Source of the DNA: PCC-9228 sp964477525
GTDB taxonomy: Bacteria > Cyanobacteriota > Cyanobacteriia > Cyanobacteriales > PCC-9228
Assembly: GCA_964477525.1 (NCBI GenBank)
Contig: CAYZHY010000006.1
Span: 6,675 to 70,674 of the forward strand
Direction: 5' to 3'
DNA length: 64,000 nt
The position numbers were made by a program, and so were the translations under genes. Below, in pieces: positions 62,458-64,000 of this stretch. The notes beneath the pieces were generated by a model. It ran no database searches. It had not been told where the DNA came from and was given only the letters and a program-made list of their open reading frames with translations. The stretch's first letter is position 1, and every line of letters starts with the position of its first letter.

Positions 62458-63924
62458 CTAAATATCGCAAAACCAATAAACCACCGTACCCGTTTCCCCA
62501 TTGTTCCCCACTTCCGCATACCCTTCAGCTTCTAGTTCTCGCAGCAACATTTCCACTTCGTTCCAACCAATTTGCGTATCGACCGCAGCTTGGGCAACAG
62601 AAATGACACCATTCCGTTTTTTGGCAGCTTGCAACACCTTTAATTTCCGTTCTTCGCGCGTGGGAGAAGAAACGATTTCGGTAATTGCTGGAGAACTCTG
62701 TAGGGGAACCCCCTGGGGTGACAAGCCAAATTTGGCTTTGGTTTTGGCTTCGTATTCCTCCACCATAGAAGGAAGTAAAAACAAATCTAAAATAAGGCCA
62801 ATATCCCCCACAACAGGCAACATCCATAGAAATCCAGTCACAAATTTGCCATTGTAAAACCGATGCAAACCGCGTAGGGGGCGGGCCATACTGCCAGCAA
62901 TTAAACTTACAGCCCAGAGAAAATAAGAAATCTTCAGGCGCGGCGTTTGCTTCAATTGGAGGATGGTTTGCTGAATTTGGTCGGATACAGGCGTTGTTGG
63001 CGGTTGGGAATTGTCGCCACCATTAGAAGCTGGCGATGGTGCTGTCGAGGGATTGTTAAGGTCGGCGAGAACCTGTTGGGCTGTACTGTAGCGTTGGCTA
63101 ACAGCCCTGGCTATCATTTTATCGAGAATCCAACCTAAAGCATCGCTTATCTGGTTTTCCACCAAATAATCCCGCCACACCCAAGTATCCTCGTGGCTGT
63201 TAAACAAATCGAAAGGAGCAATATTGGTAAGCAAGCGAATGCAAGTTACGCCCAAAGCATACAAATCGCTGGCATAACTGGCTTTGCCAAAGGTTTGTTC
63301 TGGCGCCGCATATCCAGCAGAACCGATGGAAGTACCAGTTTGTAGCGACGCGCCAGTTAGCATTTTGGCTGCCCCAAAATCCACCAAAACCAACTCGCCA
63401 TCTTCCCGACGGCGAATGATATTGGCAGGTTTGATATCTCGGTGAACCACCTGTTTTTGATGGATAAAATCCAAAACTGGCAGCAGGCTGTTGAGAAGTT
63501 GTTGGATTTGGGATTCGGTGAAAGCGCCCCTTTGCTGGGCTTCTGTTTCTAAATTCAATCCATCTACAAATTCCTGTACCAAATATTGGGGATTGGTATC
63601 GGCAAAATAGGCATAGAGTTCGGGAATTTGCGGGTGATTGCCCAGCGTTTCCAAACGTTCCGCTTCCGCCTGGAATAAATCTATAGCTTTTTGACTGGAA
63701 TTGATGCCTTTGTCTGGATAGAACTGTTTGATAACGCAGGGTCTTTGAGAAGGTTTTCTTTCATCGACACCCAAAAACGTTCTGCTAAATCCCCCTGTAG
63801 CAATTGGTTTGATGGCACGATAGCGATCGCCCAATCGCAAGGGATGGCCGCAGTGGAGGCAAAAATTGCTATCCTGAGGATTATGATGGGGTCGTTGGCA
63901 AATGGGATTCAGGCAAAAACTCAT
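62458..63924 (-). CDS. Ser/Thr protein kinase with zinc ribbon, TM2-like and winged-helix regions
   Basis: A 488-residue protein of unusual build. Residues 1-27 form a zinc ribbon (C4, C9, C22, C25). The kinase domain (about 34-295) has GGFSRTFLG, the catalytic Lys66, HRDIKPANI (161-169) and DFGAAK (182-187). After a Ser/Pro linker come hydrophobic helices with a TM2/NINE-like motif (GLHRFYNGKFVTGFLW) and a C-terminal winged-helix-like segment (RKLKVLQAAKKRNGVISVAQ to the end). It would phosphorylate Ser/Thr of unknown targets at the membrane. Confidence 0.9.
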   Translation of the reverse strand: MSFCLNPICQRPHHNPQDSNFCLHCGHPLRLGDRYRAIKPIATGGFSRTFLGVDERKPSQRPCVIKQFYPDKGINSSQKAIDLFQAEAERLETLGNHPQIPELYAYFADTNPQYLVQEFVDGLNLETEAQQRGAFTESQIQQLLNSLLPVLDFIHQKQVVHRDIKPANIIRRREDGELVLVDFGAAKMLTGASLQTGTSIGSAGYAAPEQTFGKASYASDLYALGVTCIRLLTNIAPFDLFNSHEDTWVWRDYLVENQISDALGWILDKMIARAVSQRYSTAQQVLADLNNPSTAPSPASNGGDNSQPPTTPVSDQIQQTILQLKQTPRLKISYFLWAVSLIAGSMARPLRGLHRFYNGKFVTGFLWMLPVVGDIGLILDLFLLPSMVEEYEAKTKAKFGLSPQGVPLQSSPAITEIVSSPTREERKLKVLQAAKKRNGVISVAQAAVDTQIGWNEVEMLLRELEAEGYAEVGNNGETGTVVYWFCDI

Positions 63925-64000
63925 CGCACGGGTTGGGCTGGAAATTGTTTTCTCGTCAAGCCGTCATACTTCTATAATAGCGAGTTTAGATCGAGTAGGG

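Overview
This is a 64-kb piece of a cyanobacterial chromosome. The evidence is the very frequent HIP1 palindrome GCGATCGC, two phycobiliprotein-lyase-type proteins, a heme oxygenase of the bilin pathway, the photosystem II S4-domain protein, a cyanobacterial-size PEP carboxylase and several protein families typical of cyanobacteria (DUF1574, DUF1565-SLH, AAA-like/WD40). Gliding-type ABC transporter genes and S-layer-homology proteins would suit a filamentous or mat-forming species, but the genus cannot be fixed from the sequence. I found no rRNA, tRNA, CRISPR array, prophage or transposase.

Layout. 0-1.1 kb: tail of a TPR protein and a small secreted protein that contains a second copy of itself, signal peptide included. 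1.2-6.0 kb (minus): a Gld-type ABC transporter cassette (ATPase, permease, GldG-like subunit, DUF4340 protein). 6.4-8.6 kb: a divergent beta-helix/SLH surface protein whose Pro-Ser-Glu linker resembles that of the GldG-like protein. 9.2-11.1 kb: FtsH. 11.9-13.4 kb: a cobalamin riboswitch followed about 570 bp later by an orphan FecE/BtuD-type ATPase. 13.9-16.9 kb: two MscS channels and a coiled-coil membrane protein. 16.9-22.7 kb: histidine kinase, Cfa-type methyltransferase, pheS and a rhomboid protease. 22.7-28.9 kb: CpcS/CpeS-type lyase, CobT-like protein, heme oxygenase, then an overlapping queE-queC-tilS operon devoted to tRNA position 34. 28.9-33.2 kb: HD phosphohydrolase and PEP carboxylase. 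34.1-40.2 kb: a probable envelope acylation cluster (DUF1574/SGNH protein with four N-terminal repeats, RodZ-like protein, MBOAT acyltransferase). 40.3-45 kb: MetH and a HAD hydrolase. 45-48.7 kb: a membrane-anchored AAA-like/14-blade WD40 protein. 49.3-55 kb: secreted protein, a minus-strand cluster (SGNH hydrolase, GT4 glycosyltransferase, zinc-ribbon membrane protein, FAD oxidoreductase), a glycine-zipper protein and the PSII S4 protein. 55.5-64 kb: a barrel-only Omp85 protein, second lyase-like protein, substrate-binding lipoprotein, aldo/keto reductase with Fe-S motifs, bifunctional nuclease, riboflavin synthase and a multidomain Ser/Thr kinase.

Themes: cobalamin (riboswitch, CobT-like protein, MetH), cell-envelope building and decoration, bilin metabolism, and signalling. 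Three 100-N gaps are present. Two of them (5831-5930 and 48948-49047) are flanked by an identical 55-bp sequence on both sides, so they are probably unmerged contig overlaps; removing 155 bases restores the reading frame of the ABC ATPase. The third lies inside a genuine coding repeat. A family of dispersed intergenic repeats recurs through the window.
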